64,000 nucleotides of DNA from Actinoallomurus spadix (GTDB lineage Bacteria > Actinomycetota > Actinomycetes > Streptosporangiales > Streptosporangiaceae). A program made the translations under genes and the position numbers. Within the stretch, counting starts at the first letter, position 1, and every line of letters begins with the position of its first letter. Positions 34,087 to 48,393 of this stretch are shown here, in pieces. The DNA lies in assembly GCF_024055725.1 (NCBI RefSeq), contig NZ_JAMXMX010000013.1, positions 62,001 through 126,000 of the forward strand, written 5' to 3'. The notes beneath the pieces are model-generated. The model searched no databases. It saw nothing but the letters and a program-made list of their open reading frames with translations, and was not told the DNA's origin.

Positions 34087-35466
34087 ATGACCACGACGGA
34101 CCACGACGACGCGGAGCTAGAGAAGACCGGCCTGCCGCCCGTGGCCGAGACGGTGACGCGCCCGCTCGCCGTCTCCGGCATCGTGGCGGCGGTCTGGGCG
34201 GCGGGCATCGGGCTGACCGTCCTGACGACCATCACGCTGCTCGGCTGGATCGCCGCGCCGCGCGGCGCGCTCGGCACCGGCCTGCCCGGCGTCTTCCGCA
34301 CGGCGGTCGGGTTCTGGCTGATGGCGCACCACGCCGGGTTCACGGTGCCCCGCGGCCGGGTCGGGCTGCTGCCGCTCGGGCTGATGGTCCTGCCGGGCGC
34401 GCTGCTGTTCCGCGCCGGCGGCTGGATCGCGCGGACCGGCCGGGTGCGGGGCCGGTACCGCATCGGGGTCACGCACGCCGCGTTCGCGCTGGCGATCCCG
34501 TACGCGGTGCTGTCCGGTCTGCTCGCGCTCGTGGCGAGCTCGTCGGCCATCCGGCCGTCGGCGTGGCAGGCGCTGCTGCTGTGCTTCCTGCTGGCCATGA
34601 TCGCCGGCGGTCTCGGGGCGGCGCGGACCCTGGTCTCGACGACCAACCGCGCGCCCTGGGTCGCGATGCTGGGGCTGCTGCCCCGGCGGGCCCGTTCCGT
34701 GGCCGCCGGGGTCACCGGCGCGACGGCGGTCCTGCTCGGCTTCGGAGTCCTGATCTTCCTGACGTCGCTGCTGTTCCACCTGTCCGAGGCCAAGAACCTC
34801 TACGACGTGCTCAAACCGGGCGTGGTCGGCGGCGTCCTGCTGGTGCTGATCGGGCTGGTGTACCTGCCGAACGCCGCGCTCTGGGCCGTCGCGTACGCCG
34901 TGGGGCCGGGGTTCGCGGTCGGCGCGGGCACGAGCGTGTCACCGTCCGGGGTGTTCGTCGGCATGATCCCCGCCTTCCCGCCGTTCGCCGCGCTGCCGGA
35001 ACCTGGCCCGGCGCCGGCCGTGTCGCTGTTCGCGCTGGCGGTGCCGTTCGTCGCCGGAGCCGTCGGCGGTGTCTTCACGATTCGGTACCAGCCGACCGAG
35101 GCGACCGAGGCGGCACCGCTGTGGGGGTTCGTGTCCGGCGTGGCGACCGGGGGTGTGATCGCCTTCCTCGCCGCGCTGTCCGGAGGCCCGCTCGGCGGCG
35201 GGCGCATGGCGGTGATGGGACCCTCCGCGTGGCAGACGGGGCTGCTGGCCGCGCTGGAGGTGGGGGTGTCGGCGGCGATCGCCGCCTGGATCGCGAACTG
35301 GCGGCTGGCGCGGCGTACGCCCCCATCCGGCCAGGCGCCCCTGGACGACGATCAGGACACCGAGGAACTCGAGTTCGAGGAACCGGACCCGGTGCTGGCC
35401 ACCGTCGACGAGCCGCTGCCCGAGGGCGTCATCCCGCTCAGGAAACGCCCCGCGAGCGACCACTGA
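34087..35466 (+). CDS. DUF6350 multi-pass membrane protein
   Basis: 459-aa integral membrane protein with about 10-12 hydrophobic segments and an acidic cytoplasmic tail (DDDQDTEELEFEEPDPV). Its position between sucCD and purNH is typical of the actinobacterial DUF6350 family, sometimes labelled cell-division PerM-like; function is not established. ATG at 34087 with GAGGAGTGG upstream. The last codons (ASDH and stop) are repeated in the DNA 29 bp downstream. Confidence 0.8.
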   Translation: MTTTDHDDAELEKTGLPPVAETVTRPLAVSGIVAAVWAAGIGLTVLTTITLLGWIAAPRGALGTGLPGVFRTAVGFWLMAHHAGFTVPRGRVGLLPLGLMVLPGALLFRAGGWIARTGRVRGRYRIGVTHAAFALAIPYAVLSGLLALVASSSAIRPSAWQALLLCFLLAMIAGGLGAARTLVSTTNRAPWVAMLGLLPRRARSVAAGVTGATAVLLGFGVLIFLTSLLFHLSEAKNLYDVLKPGVVGGVLLVLIGLVYLPNAALWAVAYAVGPGFAVGAGTSVSPSGVFVGMIPAFPPFAALPEPGPAPAVSLFALAVPFVAGAVGGVFTIRYQPTEATEAAPLWGFVSGVATGGVIAFLAALSGGPLGGGRMAVMGPSAWQTGLLAALEVGVSAAIAAWIANWRLARRTPPSGQAPLDDDQDTEELEFEEPDPVLATVDEPLPEGVIPLRKRPASDH

Positions 35467-35500
35467 GCGGCCCGGGTCCCGCGAGCGACCACTGAGCGGC
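35451..35500 (+). repeat. 21-bp duplication spanning the DUF6350 stop codon
   Basis: CGCGAGCGACCACTGAGCGG(C) occurs at 35451-35471 and again at 35480-35500; both include the TGA. Confidence 0.9.
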
Positions 35501-35511
35501 GCCCAGCCCGG

Positions 35512-35979
35512 TCAGGGCCAGGAGGGATCCTGCCGCAGGGAGCCCTTCGGCAGGTGGAAGCGGTGCTCGATCCGCGGCAGGTACTCATCCTGGCAGGTCT
35601 TCTTGTCGTCGATCGTGAGGGCCGACTCACGGCACGTGACGTAGCCGTTGAGGTCGTCCCACGCGATCGCGTACAGCGTGATCTGGGAGAGGGCCAGAAC
35701 GAGGCTGATCACGGCCAGGACGATCCCGGCGACCGCGCCGGGCGCCGGGGCGAGGACCCGCCGCGCCCGCTTGCGGGAGCGCACACCCGTCACGAGCGCC
35801 GCGATGGACAGCACGAGGCCGGCCGGGAGGAACAGGACCGTCAGGACGAGTCCGGCGATACCGAGAAGCCGTGCCCGGGGGCCGCCGCGCTCGGGCGCGG
35901 TCGGCGGCAGGGGCGGACGGGGCGGGTCGGGGAGCTGCGTCTGCGGCCCGGCCTGATCGGGGCCTGGCGCGTCACTCAA
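35512..35979 (-). CDS. DUF4190-like membrane protein with Pro-rich N-terminus
   Basis: 155-aa protein: Pro-rich cytoplasmic N-terminus (residues 1-35), two close membrane helices (LLGIAGLVLTVLFLPAGLVL and VAGIVLAVISLVLALSQITL) separated by a basic turn RSRKRARR, then an extracytoplasmic C-terminus with two Cys (TCRESALTIDDKKTC) that could pair. TTG start at 35979 is supported by AGGAGG 6 bp upstream; the longer frame from 36045 lacks a site. Convergent with the DUF6350 gene; divergent from purN. Function unknown. Confidence 0.78.
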   Translation of the reverse strand: MSDAPGPDQAGPQTQLPDPPRPPLPPTAPERGGPRARLLGIAGLVLTVLFLPAGLVLSIAALVTGVRSRKRARRVLAPAPGAVAGIVLAVISLVLALSQITLYAIAWDDLNGYVTCRESALTIDDKKTCQDEYLPRIEHRFHLPKGSLRQDPSWP

Positions 35980-36023
35980 CTGGTCCTCCTGGTGTCGGCT
36001 GAGCCGAGCCGAGCGGCGGCCGA

Positions 36024-36029
36024 TAGGCT
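36024..36029 (+). promoter_or_regulatory. -10 hexamer of purNH
   Basis: TAGGCT, 36 bp upstream of the purN ATG; same form as at sucC. Confidence 0.4.
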
Positions 36030-36064
36030 GATACGGCCCGCCCACCAGTCATTCCTGGGGAGAA

Positions 36065-36673
36065 ATGGTGTCCGCCCGGCTCGTCGTCCTCGTCTCCGGT
36101 GCGGGGACCAACCTACAAGCGCTGCTCGACGCGTGTGTCGATCCAGCTTATGGCGCGCGGGTCAGTGCCGTGGGCGCCGACCGCGACGACATCGAGGGGC
36201 TGCGCCGCGCCGAGCGCGCCGGAGTGCCGACCTTCGTCGTCCGCGTGACGGACCATCCCAACCGGGACGCGTGGGACGCGGCGCTGACCGACGCGGTCGC
36301 CGCGTACACCCCGGACCTGGTCGTGTCGGCCGGCTTCATGAAGATTCTCGGCAAACGGTTCCTCGACCGCTTCGGCGGCCGGGTGATCAACACCCATCCG
36401 GCGCTGCTCCCCGCCTTCCCGGGCACCCATGGGCCGCGCGAGGCGCTGGAGTACGGCGTCAAGGTGACCGGCTGCACGGCGCACTTCGTGGACGCCGGCG
36501 TCGACACCGGGCCGATCATCGCCCAGGAGACCGTGCCGGTCCTGGACGACGATGACGAAGACTCGCTGCACGAGCGGATCAAGGCGGTCGAACGCCCGCT
36601 GCTCGTGGGCACCGTGGGCCGTCTGGTCCGCGAGGGATGGACCATCGAGAACAGGAGAGTGAGGATCGGGTGA
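36065..36673 (+). CDS. purN: Phosphoribosylglycinamide formyltransferase
   Basis: 202-aa GAR transformylase using 10-formyl-THF in purine synthesis. [19 protein letters not shown] at the N-terminus, catalytic [12 protein letters not shown] (Asn and His) and [13 protein letters not shown] (Asp) are all in place. GGGGAGAA precedes the ATG at 36065. Stop overlaps the purH GTG by 4 bp. Confidence 0.96.
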   Translation: MVSARLVVLVSGAGTNLQALLDACVDPAYGARVSAVGADRDDIEGLRRAERAGVPTFVVRVTDHPNRDAWDAALTDAVAAYTPDLVVSAGFMKILGKRFLDRFGGRVINTHPALLPAFPGTHGPREALEYGVKVTGCTAHFVDAGVDTGPIIAQETVPVLDDDDEDSLHERIKAVERPLLVGTVGRLVREGWTIENRRVRIG

Positions 36674-38220
36674 CCCGTATCGCGATCAAGCGGGCGCTGA
36701 TCAGCGTCTACGACAAGACCGGACTCGAAGGGCTCGCCAGGGGCCTGCACGAGGCCGGTGTAGAGATCGTCTCCACCGGGTCGACGGCCGCGCGCATCGC
36801 CGAGGCGGGCGTCCCGGTCATGAAGGTCGAGAAGCTCACCGGCTTCCCCGAGTGCCTCGACGGCCGGGTCAAGACCCTGCACCCGAAGGTGCACGCGGGG
36901 CTTCTGGCCGACCGCCGGAACCCGGACCACGTCCAGCAGCTGGAGGACCTGCACGTCGAGCCGTTCGACCTGCTGATCTCCAACCTGTACCCCTTCCGGG
37001 AGACCGTCGCCTCCGGCGCCGCCCCTGACGAGATCGTCGAGCAGATCGACATCGGCGGCCCGGCGATGGTGCGCGCCGCCGCCAAGAACCACCAGACCGT
37101 GGCCGTCGTCGTCGACCCGGCGGCGTACGACCAGGTCCTCGACGCCGTGCGCCGCGGCGGTTTCGAGCTGGCGGAGCGCAAGCGGCTCGCGGCCCAGGCC
37201 TACGCTCACACCGCGTCGTACGACGTCGCGGTGGCGTCGTGGTTCGCGAGCGCGTACGCGCCGGACGGCGACACCCGCTGGCCGGACGTCATCGGCGCGG
37301 TCCGCACCCGCCAGAGTGTCCTGCGCTACGGGGAGAACCCCCACCAGGAGGCGGCGCTCTACACGGACGGCGAGGGCGGCCTGGCCGGGGCGGAGCAGCT
37401 GCACGGCAAGGAGATGTCCTACAACAACTACGTCGACGCCGACGCGGCCCGCCGCGCCGCGTACGACTTCACCGAGCCGTGTGTCGCGATCATCAAGCAC
37501 GCCAACCCGTGCGGCATCGCGATCGGCGCCGACATCGCCGAGGCGCACCGCAAGGCGCACGCCTGCGACCCGGTGTCGGCGTACGGCGGCGTGATCGCCA
37601 CCAATAGGCCGGTATCGGCCGAAATGGCGCGCCAGCTCGCCGACATCTTCACCGAGGTGATCGTCGCTCCCGGCTTCGAGGACGAGGCCCTGGAGCTCCT
37701 CACGGGCAAGAAGAAGAACCTCCGGCTGCTCGTCTGCCCGGAGGGCCCGGCCGCCCAGGTGGACACCCGGCAGATCGACGGCGGCCTGCTCCTCCAGACG
37801 CGGGACCGGATCGACGCCTCCGGCGACGACCCGGCGAACTGGCAGCTCAAGACCGGTGAGCCGGTCGACGAGGCCACCCTCCGCGACCTGGCGTTCGCCT
37901 GGCGCGCCTGCCGCTCGGTCAAGTCGAACGCCATCCTGCTCGCCGCCGACGGCGCCACCGTCGGGGTCGGCATGGGCCAGGTCAACCGGGTCGACTCCGC
38001 CCGCCTCGCGGTGTCCCGGGCGGGGGACCGCACCACCGGATCGGTGGGTGCCTCGGACGCCTTCTTCCCCTTCCCCGACGGCCTTCAGGTGCTCGCGGAC
38101 TCCGGAGTGCGGGCTATTGTCGAACCCGGCGGTTCGATTCATGACGACGAGGTGATCGAAGCGGCCGCCAAGGCCGGCGTGACCCTCTACTTCACCGGGG
38201 TCCGCCACTTCTTCCACTGA
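36670..38220 (+). CDS. purH: Bifunctional AICAR transformylase/IMP cyclohydrolase
   Basis: 516-aa enzyme for the last two steps of IMP synthesis. The MGS-like cyclohydrolase domain ([51 protein letters not shown]) covers residues 1-190. The transformylase domain has [21 protein letters not shown] and [15 protein letters not shown] at 36670 overlaps purN. Uses 10-formyl-THF, linking it to the nearby folD gene. Confidence 0.97.
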   Translation: MTRIAIKRALISVYDKTGLEGLARGLHEAGVEIVSTGSTAARIAEAGVPVMKVEKLTGFPECLDGRVKTLHPKVHAGLLADRRNPDHVQQLEDLHVEPFDLLISNLYPFRETVASGAAPDEIVEQIDIGGPAMVRAAAKNHQTVAVVVDPAAYDQVLDAVRRGGFELAERKRLAAQAYAHTASYDVAVASWFASAYAPDGDTRWPDVIGAVRTRQSVLRYGENPHQEAALYTDGEGGLAGAEQLHGKEMSYNNYVDADAARRAAYDFTEPCVAIIKHANPCGIAIGADIAEAHRKAHACDPVSAYGGVIATNRPVSAEMARQLADIFTEVIVAPGFEDEALELLTGKKKNLRLLVCPEGPAAQVDTRQIDGGLLLQTRDRIDASGDDPANWQLKTGEPVDEATLRDLAFAWRACRSVKSNAILLAADGATVGVGMGQVNRVDSARLAVSRAGDRTTGSVGASDAFFPFPDGLQVLADSGVRAIVEPGGSIHDDEVIEAAAKAGVTLYFTGVRHFFH

Positions 38221-38228
38221 CCCCATCG

Positions 38229-38257
38229 GGTCGCCGGGGCCCTCCGCCCCGGCGACC
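38229..38257 (+). terminator. Hairpin after purH
   Basis: 11-bp perfect stem GGTCGCCGGGG / CCCCGGCGACC with a 7-nt loop, 8 bp after the purH stop. Confidence 0.75.
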
Positions 38258-38276
38258 ACACCCCCAGGGAGACCCC

Positions 38277-38465
38277 GTGGCGAACGGAATCCTCGAGTTC
38301 GGCGTGGCAGCGGTCATCCGCAGCGCGGCGCTCACCGACCAGGTCCGCCCCCTGATCGGCCTCATCGCAGCCGTGCTGGCCGCCGTTCTCGCGGGGTCCG
38401 CGAGCTGGCACCTGACGGACCGCCTCGTCGCGTGGCGTCAGCGGGCCGACCAGGACGAGCTGTAA
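38277..38465 (+). CDS. 62-aa single-helix membrane protein
   Basis: Starts VANGILEFGVAAVIRSAALT and has one membrane helix (PLIGLIAAVLAAVLAGSASW) followed by a short charged tail. GTG at 38277 with AGGGAGA 6 bp upstream. Lies between purH and folD; no recognised family. Confidence 0.7.
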   Translation: MANGILEFGVAAVIRSAALTDQVRPLIGLIAAVLAAVLAGSASWHLTDRLVAWRQRADQDEL

Positions 38466-38517
38466 TCCTCCTCGGGTCGATCGAGCCTCTTCCTTCCCCG
38501 CCTGAGAGAATCAAACG

Positions 38518-39369
38518 GTGACCGCACGAATTCTCGACGGCAAGGCGACCGCGGCGGCGATCCGCGCGGAACTGAAGCAGCGCGTCGACGCGCTGCGCGA
38601 GCAGGGCATCGTTCCCGGGCTGGGCACCGTGCTCGTGGGCGACGACCCGGGAAGCCAGGCGTACGTCGCGGGCAAGCACCGCGACTGCGCCGAGGTGGGG
38701 ATCGCCAGCATCCGGCGCGACCTGCCGGCCACCGCCACCCAGGCGGAGGTCGAGGCCGCCGTGGACGAGCTCAACGCCGACCCCGCCTGCACCGGCTACA
38801 TCGTCCAGCTGCCGCTGCCCAAGGGCCTGGACGAGCAGCGGGTCCTCGAACGCATCGATCCGACGAAGGACGCCGACGGCCTGCACCCGGTCAACCTCGG
38901 GCGCCTGGTGCTGATGCAGCCCGGCGCGCTGCCGTGCACGCCGCGCGGCATCGTCGAACTGCTGCGCCGCCATGACGTGCCGATCCGGGGCGCCGATGTC
39001 ACCGTCATCGGCCGCGGCATCACCGTGGGCCGGGCGCTCGGCCTGCTGCTCACGCGCCGCTCCGAGAACGCCACCGTCACCACCTGCCACACCGGCACCA
39101 AGGACCTCGCGGCGCACACCCGCGGGGCCGACATCGTCGTCGTCGCCGCCGGCGTCCCCGGCCTGCTCACCGCGGACATGGTCAAGCCCGGCGCGGCCGT
39201 GCTCGACGTCGGCATCACGCGCACCGACGAGGGCCTCGTCGGCGACGTCCACCCTGGCGTCCGCGACGTCGCCGGCTGGATCGCGCCCATGCCCGGCGGC
39301 GTGGGCCCCATGACCCGCGCCATGCTCCTCGCGAACGTCGTCGAGGCCGCGGAGAAGGCCTCGGCCTGA
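38518..39369 (+). CDS. folD: Methylene-THF dehydrogenase/methenyl-THF cyclohydrolase
   Basis: 283-aa bifunctional enzyme producing 10-formyl-THF for the purine pathway. Catalytic Lys in [12 protein letters not shown]; family segments [27 protein letters not shown] and NADP site [17 protein letters not shown]-terminal [20 protein letters not shown] start at 38518. Immediately after the stop there is a triple 8-bp repeat. Confidence 0.97.
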   Translation: MTARILDGKATAAAIRAELKQRVDALREQGIVPGLGTVLVGDDPGSQAYVAGKHRDCAEVGIASIRRDLPATATQAEVEAAVDELNADPACTGYIVQLPLPKGLDEQRVLERIDPTKDADGLHPVNLGRLVLMQPGALPCTPRGIVELLRRHDVPIRGADVTVIGRGITVGRALGLLLTRRSENATVTTCHTGTKDLAAHTRGADIVVVAAGVPGLLTADMVKPGAAVLDVGITRTDEGLVGDVHPGVRDVAGWIAPMPGGVGPMTRAMLLANVVEAAEKASA

Positions 39370-39390
39370 GCCACTGAGCCACTGAGCCAC
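39367..39390 (+). repeat. Triple 8-bp repeat beginning at the folD stop
   Basis: TGAGCCAC three times in tandem, the first TGA being the folD stop codon. Confidence 0.9.
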
Positions 39391-39550
39391 GGACCGGCCG
39401 TCCGGCGCCCGCTCCGAAAGGGCCGGCGCCGGCCGGCGGTCTCCCCGCGGAGCGCAGGCCGGCGGCCTTCCGCACGGGAACGCCCCGGCCTCGGTCCGAC
39501 CGGCCGGGCGTCGTGTCGCCGGGTGCGCCGGGCGCGCCCGGCGCGGGAGG

Positions 39551-40267
39551 TCAGCTCGCGCGGCGTCCCGGGGCGGTCGGCTGGCCGGGTGTCATCGGCT
39601 GGCGCGGCTGCGGCGGCGTGCCCGGCCGGGCGCCGTCGGGGCGGCGCGCCTGCTCCGGCGCGCGGCCGCCCTGGGGCGGCACGTGCACGGGCGGCAGCGG
39701 GCGGACCAGCCCGAGCGCGATCACCTCGTTGGCCAGCCGGGTGCGCCGGTTGGCGCCCTCCGGGATGCGGAACTTCTGGTACAGCCGGAGCAGGTGCTGC
39801 TTGACCGCCGCCTCGGTCACCACCAGGTCGGTGGCGATCTCCCGGGCCGTCGCGGGGGCGACGAACGCCTCGTCGGACAGGGCGGGACGGCACAGCGACG
39901 TCAGCACGTCGATCTCGCGGCGGGTGAGCTCCGGGGCGACGGCGCGGCGCAGTTCGACGTCCGGGTCGACGTCCTCGCGCGGGATGCCGCCCATCCGGCA
40001 GCGCGCGGCGCCGAAGCTGACCACGTCACCGTCCTCGAGCACGCGCCGGGCGATCGGGCGGCCGTTCACCCGCGTGCCGTTGCGTGACAGGCCGAGATCC
40101 ACGACATAGACGTACGGGCCGCGGCGGACCAGTTCGGCGTGCAACCGGGACACGCTGGGATCGTCGAGTCGTATGTCCACGCCCCGGCCTCGTCCGATCG
40201 TCGTGACCTCGGAGCGCAGTGGTAGTACCGTGCCGGTTTCTTCGATCCGTATGTACGGGCCCTCCAC
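39551..40267 (-). CDS. FHA domain protein with C-terminal helix-turn-helix
   Basis: 238-aa protein. FHA phosphothreonine-binding domain at residues 18-95 (TTIGRGRGVDIRLDDPSVSR, LHAEL, LGLSRNGTRVNGRPI). It is followed by a helix-turn-helix-like region (ELTRREIDVLTSLCRPALSD; TAREIATDLVVTEAAVKQHL) resembling LuxR-type output domains, and a Pro/Gln-rich disordered tail of about 45 residues. GTG at 40267 has GGAGGGA upstream. It probably couples a Ser/Thr-kinase signal to transcription; no kinase lies nearby in this window. Confidence 0.8.
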   Translation of the reverse strand: MEGPYIRIEETGTVLPLRSEVTTIGRGRGVDIRLDDPSVSRLHAELVRRGPYVYVVDLGLSRNGTRVNGRPIARRVLEDGDVVSFGAARCRMGGIPREDVDPDVELRRAVAPELTRREIDVLTSLCRPALSDEAFVAPATAREIATDLVVTEAAVKQHLLRLYQKFRIPEGANRRTRLANEVIALGLVRPLPPVHVPPQGGRAPEQARRPDGARPGTPPQPRQPMTPGQPTAPGRRAS

Positions 40268-40453
40268 AGCGGTCCCTCCAGTAGTTAGCGACCCCTGTCT
40301 GCCTGGTTACCCGGACCGGCGATGGTCACACCCGCCTACCGGCGGGTAAGGCCGAGTACACCGGAGATTACGGGACATTCGACCCGCCGGGAAGGGCCCC
40401 TGTTCGCGCCGGAGGCGGGCGCACCACCCGCGGGCGCTGCCAAGATAGGGGGT

Positions 40454-40852
40454 ATGTCGGAGCAGTACGGGTCACCGGACACCCAGGACACGTCTCTGGG
40501 GGACGTTCCCGCCGCGGCGCAACCCGTGCCCGGCCCGAAGACGCCGCCGTCCCCGCGGCGCACGGAGCGCGCGCCGGCCCGCCCGGCGGTGCCACGATGG
40601 CTCGGCCAGTTGCCGTACACCTTCGTCCTCTGCGGCGTCGCCGCCGGCCTGGCCGTGGTCGCGACCAACCACTTCCGGCGGGGCGGCATGCTCATCGCCG
40701 CCGCCGTGTTCATCGGCGCGCTCGCCCGCCTGGTGCTGCCGGAGAGCCAGACCGGCATGCTCGCCGTACGCCGCCGGTGGATGGACGTCGGTCTCATGAC
40801 GGTCGCGGCGGTCGGTGTCACGCTCGTCGCGTTCGTGGCGAAGGGGCAGTGA
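40454..40852 (+). CDS. DUF3017 membrane protein
   Basis: 132-aa protein: Pro-rich N-terminus, then three membrane helices (LPYTFVLCGVAAGLAVVATN, GGMLIAAAVFIGALARLVLP, VGLMTVAAVGVTLVAFVAKG). The RRWMDVG stretch and its place beside folD, icd and mdh identify DUF3017. ATG at 40454 with AGGGGGT just upstream; the frame extends to 40322 without support. Function unknown. Confidence 0.82.
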   Translation: MSEQYGSPDTQDTSLGDVPAAAQPVPGPKTPPSPRRTERAPARPAVPRWLGQLPYTFVLCGVAAGLAVVATNHFRRGGMLIAAAVFIGALARLVLPESQTGMLAVRRRWMDVGLMTVAAVGVTLVAFVAKGQ

Positions 40853-43419
<2,567 letters not shown>

Positions 43420-43470
43420 CGCTCACACCGGCATCGCGTGACCTGACAAAGGCCTGATCTCCCACTCCGC

Positions 43471-43504
43471 GAGAGCCGCCCGCCGTGCCCGGTGGGCGGC
43501 CCTC
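43471..43504 (+). terminator. Hairpin terminator of icd
   Basis: 14-bp stem with one mismatch and one wobble around GCCGCCC/GGGCGGC, 6-nt loop GTGCCC, 51 bp after the icd stop, followed by GCCGTTTCTG. Confidence 0.7.
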
Positions 43505-44867
<1,363 letters not shown>

Positions 44868-44898
44868 TCTCACGTCACCACTTCCCTGTGTGATCGAG

Positions 44899-44927
44899 TT
44901 GACGCGGAGGGTGACCTCTGTGACTCT
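44899..44927 (+). promoter_or_regulatory. Candidate promoter of the coiled-coil gene
   Basis: TTGACG (44899-44904), 17-bp spacer, GACTCT (44922-44927); about 180 bp upstream of the ATG at 45109. Confidence 0.4.
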
Positions 44928-45108
44928 TACTCCCGGAGTCACCGCTTCAAGCGCCATCACCGTGTCGGCCAGCGATGGTCGTGTCCCCGCGTCGAGGCCG
45001 TCTGGGTGGGCGTGCAGACGGACGTGAGGAGCTTGAAGAAGACTCACCGCAGCCAGCGGTCGCCCTTCTTCGGTTCAACTCAACCCCCACCGAGGAGGCG
45101 GTAACACC

Positions 45109-45495
45109 ATGGGCATCATGGAGACCACGCAGGACCGGGTCAGCGTGCTGGAGAGCCGCATGAACGATCACGACGCCGGTCACGTCCGGATCGAGCAGCG
45201 GCTCGACCGGCTGACCGCCGACATGGCAGAGGTCAAGAGCGACGTCGCCGTCCTCAAGACCGATGTCGCCGTCCTCAAGACGGATGTCGCCGTCCTCAAG
45301 ACGGATGTCGCCGTCCTCAAGACGGATGTCGCCGAGCTCAAGACGGACATGGCTCAGGTCAAGGCCAACACCGCGGACCTCGGCGAGATCCGGGCGCGGG
45401 TCGCGGTCATCCCTGAGCTGATGGCCGGGCAGGTCGAGCTGCGGGAGATGGTCGCGAAGCTGCTCGCGCGTGCCGAGGCCGACCACCGCTCCTGA
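45109..45495 (+). CDS. Heptad-repeat coiled-coil protein
   Basis: 128-aa protein predicted to be almost one long coiled coil. The centre is five consecutive DVAVLKT-type heptads (residues 45-79) with near-identical DNA; flanks LEQRLDRLTADMAEVKS-like and TDMAQVKANTADLGEIRARV continue the pattern. No membrane segment or signal peptide. ATG at 45109 with GAGGAGG upstream. Single gene between a candidate promoter and a strong terminator. Role unknown; it could oligomerise or act as a spacer. Confidence 0.85.
   Translation: MGIMETTQDRVSVLESRMNDHDAGHVRIEQRLDRLTADMAEVKSDVAVLKTDVAVLKTDVAVLKTDVAVLKTDVAELKTDMAQVKANTADLGEIRARVAVIPELMAGQVELREMVAKLLARAEADHRS
45241..45345 (+). repeat. 21-bp coding tandem repeat, five copies
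   Basis: Units start at 45241, 45262, 45283, 45304 and 45325; copies 2-4 are GATGTCGCCGTCCTCAAGAC plus one base. Each encodes one heptad. Confidence 0.92.
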
Positions 45496-45516
45496 CGCGG
45501 TTCCCGAGCGAGGGTG

Positions 45517-45552
45517 AAGGCCGCCGGGTCCCTGAGGGGACCCGGCGGCCTT
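45517..45552 (+). terminator. Strong hairpin terminator after the coiled-coil gene
   Basis: 16-bp perfect stem (45517-45532 and 45537-45552) with loop TGAG and a short T run, 22 bp after the stop. Confidence 0.9.
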
Positions 45553-45624
45553 TCGCGTCCGTGCCTCAGCGCGCCCTGCCGTGCGTTCGGGGAGCCCCGG
45601 TCACGGTTCGGCGGGCGGGCCGGT

Positions 45625-45984
45625 TCAGGCCGTGCGGCGGGCGCGCCAGGTCAGGTAGGCGGCGGTGAGCAGCGGGCCCGCGATGGCGACGATGAGGAGC
45701 GGGACGCCCAGCCAGCCGGACAGGGCGGCGCCCGTGCACTGGCCGCCGTGCCGGTGCCCGCTCGCGTCGTCCACGTAGACGCACTCCCGGGTGGGGGCGA
45801 ACGCGACGAGGCTCGCCGCCACGGCCAGCCCGCCGGGCCAGACCAGCAGGCCGGCCAGCTTGTCGCGCATCGACCAGCGGGAGGAGGCGAGGAGCAGCAC
45901 CGCTCCGATCAGCCAGCCGACCACCGGGAGCAGCACCCCTCCGACGAGGAGCAGGAACACCGTTATCGCCTCATACCGCCGCAT
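45625..45984 (-). CDS. Three- to four-helix membrane protein
   Basis: 119-aa protein with hydrophobic segments AITVFLLLVGGVLLPVVGWL, LLVWPGGLAVAASLVAFAP and GVPLLIVAIAGPLLTAAYLT. A small extracytoplasmic loop with two Cys (ECVYVDDASGHRHGGQC) may be disulfide-linked. Not recognised as a named family. It stands alone, 36 bp downstream of galK on the same strand. Confidence 0.75.
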   Translation of the reverse strand: MRRYEAITVFLLLVGGVLLPVVGWLIGAVLLLASSRWSMRDKLAGLLVWPGGLAVAASLVAFAPTRECVYVDDASGHRHGGQCTGAALSGWLGVPLLIVAIAGPLLTAAYLTWRARRTA

Positions 45985-46020
45985 GCCACCAAGGATGGCG
46001 GTACGGGCGGTCGCGGGGGG

Positions 46021-47136
<1,116 letters not shown>

Positions 47137-47141
47137 CGTGC

Positions 47142-48311
47142 CTATCGTGTGGGCAGCGATCCTATCGGCAGCCCGTCGGGGAAAAGGCCCGCGGTCGCCC
47201 GTTCGAGGGCGATGTGGACGGCTCCGGTGGCGACCGCCTCGTCGCCGAGCGTGGACACCCTGACCTCGGGCGGCGGCGGGCACAGCGCGGCGAGCCGATC
47301 GCGCAGCCCCTCGGCGATCAGATCGCCCGCGCGCGACAGGCCGCCGCCCACGACGACGGCGGCGGGATCGACGGCGAGGAGCAGGGCGGCGGTGCCGGTG
47401 GCGAGGTCGTCGGTGAAGCCGGCGACGGCGGCGGAGGCCCGTGCGTCGCCGGACCGGGCGGCCGCGAAGACGGCGGCGAGGTCGCCGCTGCCGGGGCAGG
47501 CGGCCAGCAGGCGGTCGGGCGCGCCCTCCCAGCGCAGGACGGGCAGGAGGCCGAGCTCTCCGGCGCCGCCCCGGTGCCCGCGGTGAAGCCGGCCGCCGAT
47601 GATGACGCCCGCCGCGACACGGTTGCCGGCGAGGACGCAGACGGCGTCGCGTACGTCCCGGGCCGCCCCGCGCCAGTGCTCGGCGATGGTGGCGAGGTTG
47701 GCGTCGTTCTCCACGATCACCGGCAGGCCGGTCCCGTCGACCGGGGGAACGGCGCCGGCCGGGTCGGCGGGGGCGGTCGTCAGCGCGCCCGCGAGGTCCA
47801 GGCCGCTCCAGCCGGGCAGCACGGTGCACAGGGTGACGACGCCGTCCTGGACGACGCCGGGGGTGCCGACGCCGATCGCGCGCAGGCGGCCCGGGGGGAT
47901 CCCGCTCTCGTCGAGGCAGCCGGCCAGGGTCTCCCGGGCGGCCGTGAGGCGCTCGGCGCGGCCGGATCCGGGCTCGACCGTGGTGCGGCGGACCCGCCGG
48001 ACCTCGCCCTCCAGGTCGGCGAGGACCACCAGGACCTTGTGGACGCCGATGTCGATCCCGGCGACGAAACCGCCGTCGGCGGCGAAGCGGAAGCGCCGGG
48101 CGGGCCGCCCCGTGCTGCCGGGCTCCGGCGGCAGTTCGCGGACGATCCGGTCGCGCACGAAGGCCTCGACGACGTCCTCGACCGTCGGCCGGGACAGTCC
48201 GGTCTCGGCGCTGATCTCGGTGAGCGTACGGGGCCCCTGGGTGTAGAGGGCCGTGAGCACGTCCGCGGAGTTCAGCCGCCGCAACCGGGACGGGTCGCCG
48301 CCTCGTCTCAC
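47142..48311 (-). CDS. ROK family transcriptional regulator
   Basis: 389-aa repressor: N-terminal winged helix (LNSADVLTALYTQGPRTLTE, ISAETGLSRPTVEDVV) and a C-terminal ROK sugar-kinase-like domain (FVAGIDIGVHKVLVVLADLE, IGVGTPGVV, VENDANLATIAEHWRG). The usual ROK zinc motif CxCGxxGCxE is absent: the region after GAGELGLLPVL reads RWEGAPDRLLAACPG. GTG at 48311 is favoured with GGGGG upstream. It likely represses the divergent oxidoreductase/binding-protein genes and itself through the palindromes at 48354-48380. Confidence 0.9.
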   Translation of the reverse strand: MRRGGDPSRLRRLNSADVLTALYTQGPRTLTEISAETGLSRPTVEDVVEAFVRDRIVRELPPEPGSTGRPARRFRFAADGGFVAGIDIGVHKVLVVLADLEGEVRRVRRTTVEPGSGRAERLTAARETLAGCLDESGIPPGRLRAIGVGTPGVVQDGVVTLCTVLPGWSGLDLAGALTTAPADPAGAVPPVDGTGLPVIVENDANLATIAEHWRGAARDVRDAVCVLAGNRVAAGVIIGGRLHRGHRGGAGELGLLPVLRWEGAPDRLLAACPGSGDLAAVFAAARSGDARASAAVAGFTDDLATGTAALLLAVDPAAVVVGGGLSRAGDLIAEGLRDRLAALCPPPPEVRVSTLGDEAVATGAVHIALERATAGLFPDGLPIGSLPTR

Positions 48312-48353
48312 CTTGACCCCCTTGACATCCGTGCCCGTGCATCCGATCCTACC

Positions 48354-48380
48354 GTTATTAAATAACCTTTCGTTAATAAC
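48354..48380. promoter_or_regulatory. AT-rich ROK operator palindromes
   Basis: GTTATTAAATAAC (48354-48366; 6-bp arms around one A) and GTTAATAAC (48372-48380), in the 82-bp divergent region between the ROK gene and the oxidoreductase gene. The only strongly AT-rich tract in the neighbourhood. Confidence 0.7.
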
Positions 48381-48393
48381 CCCGGGAGAGTGC

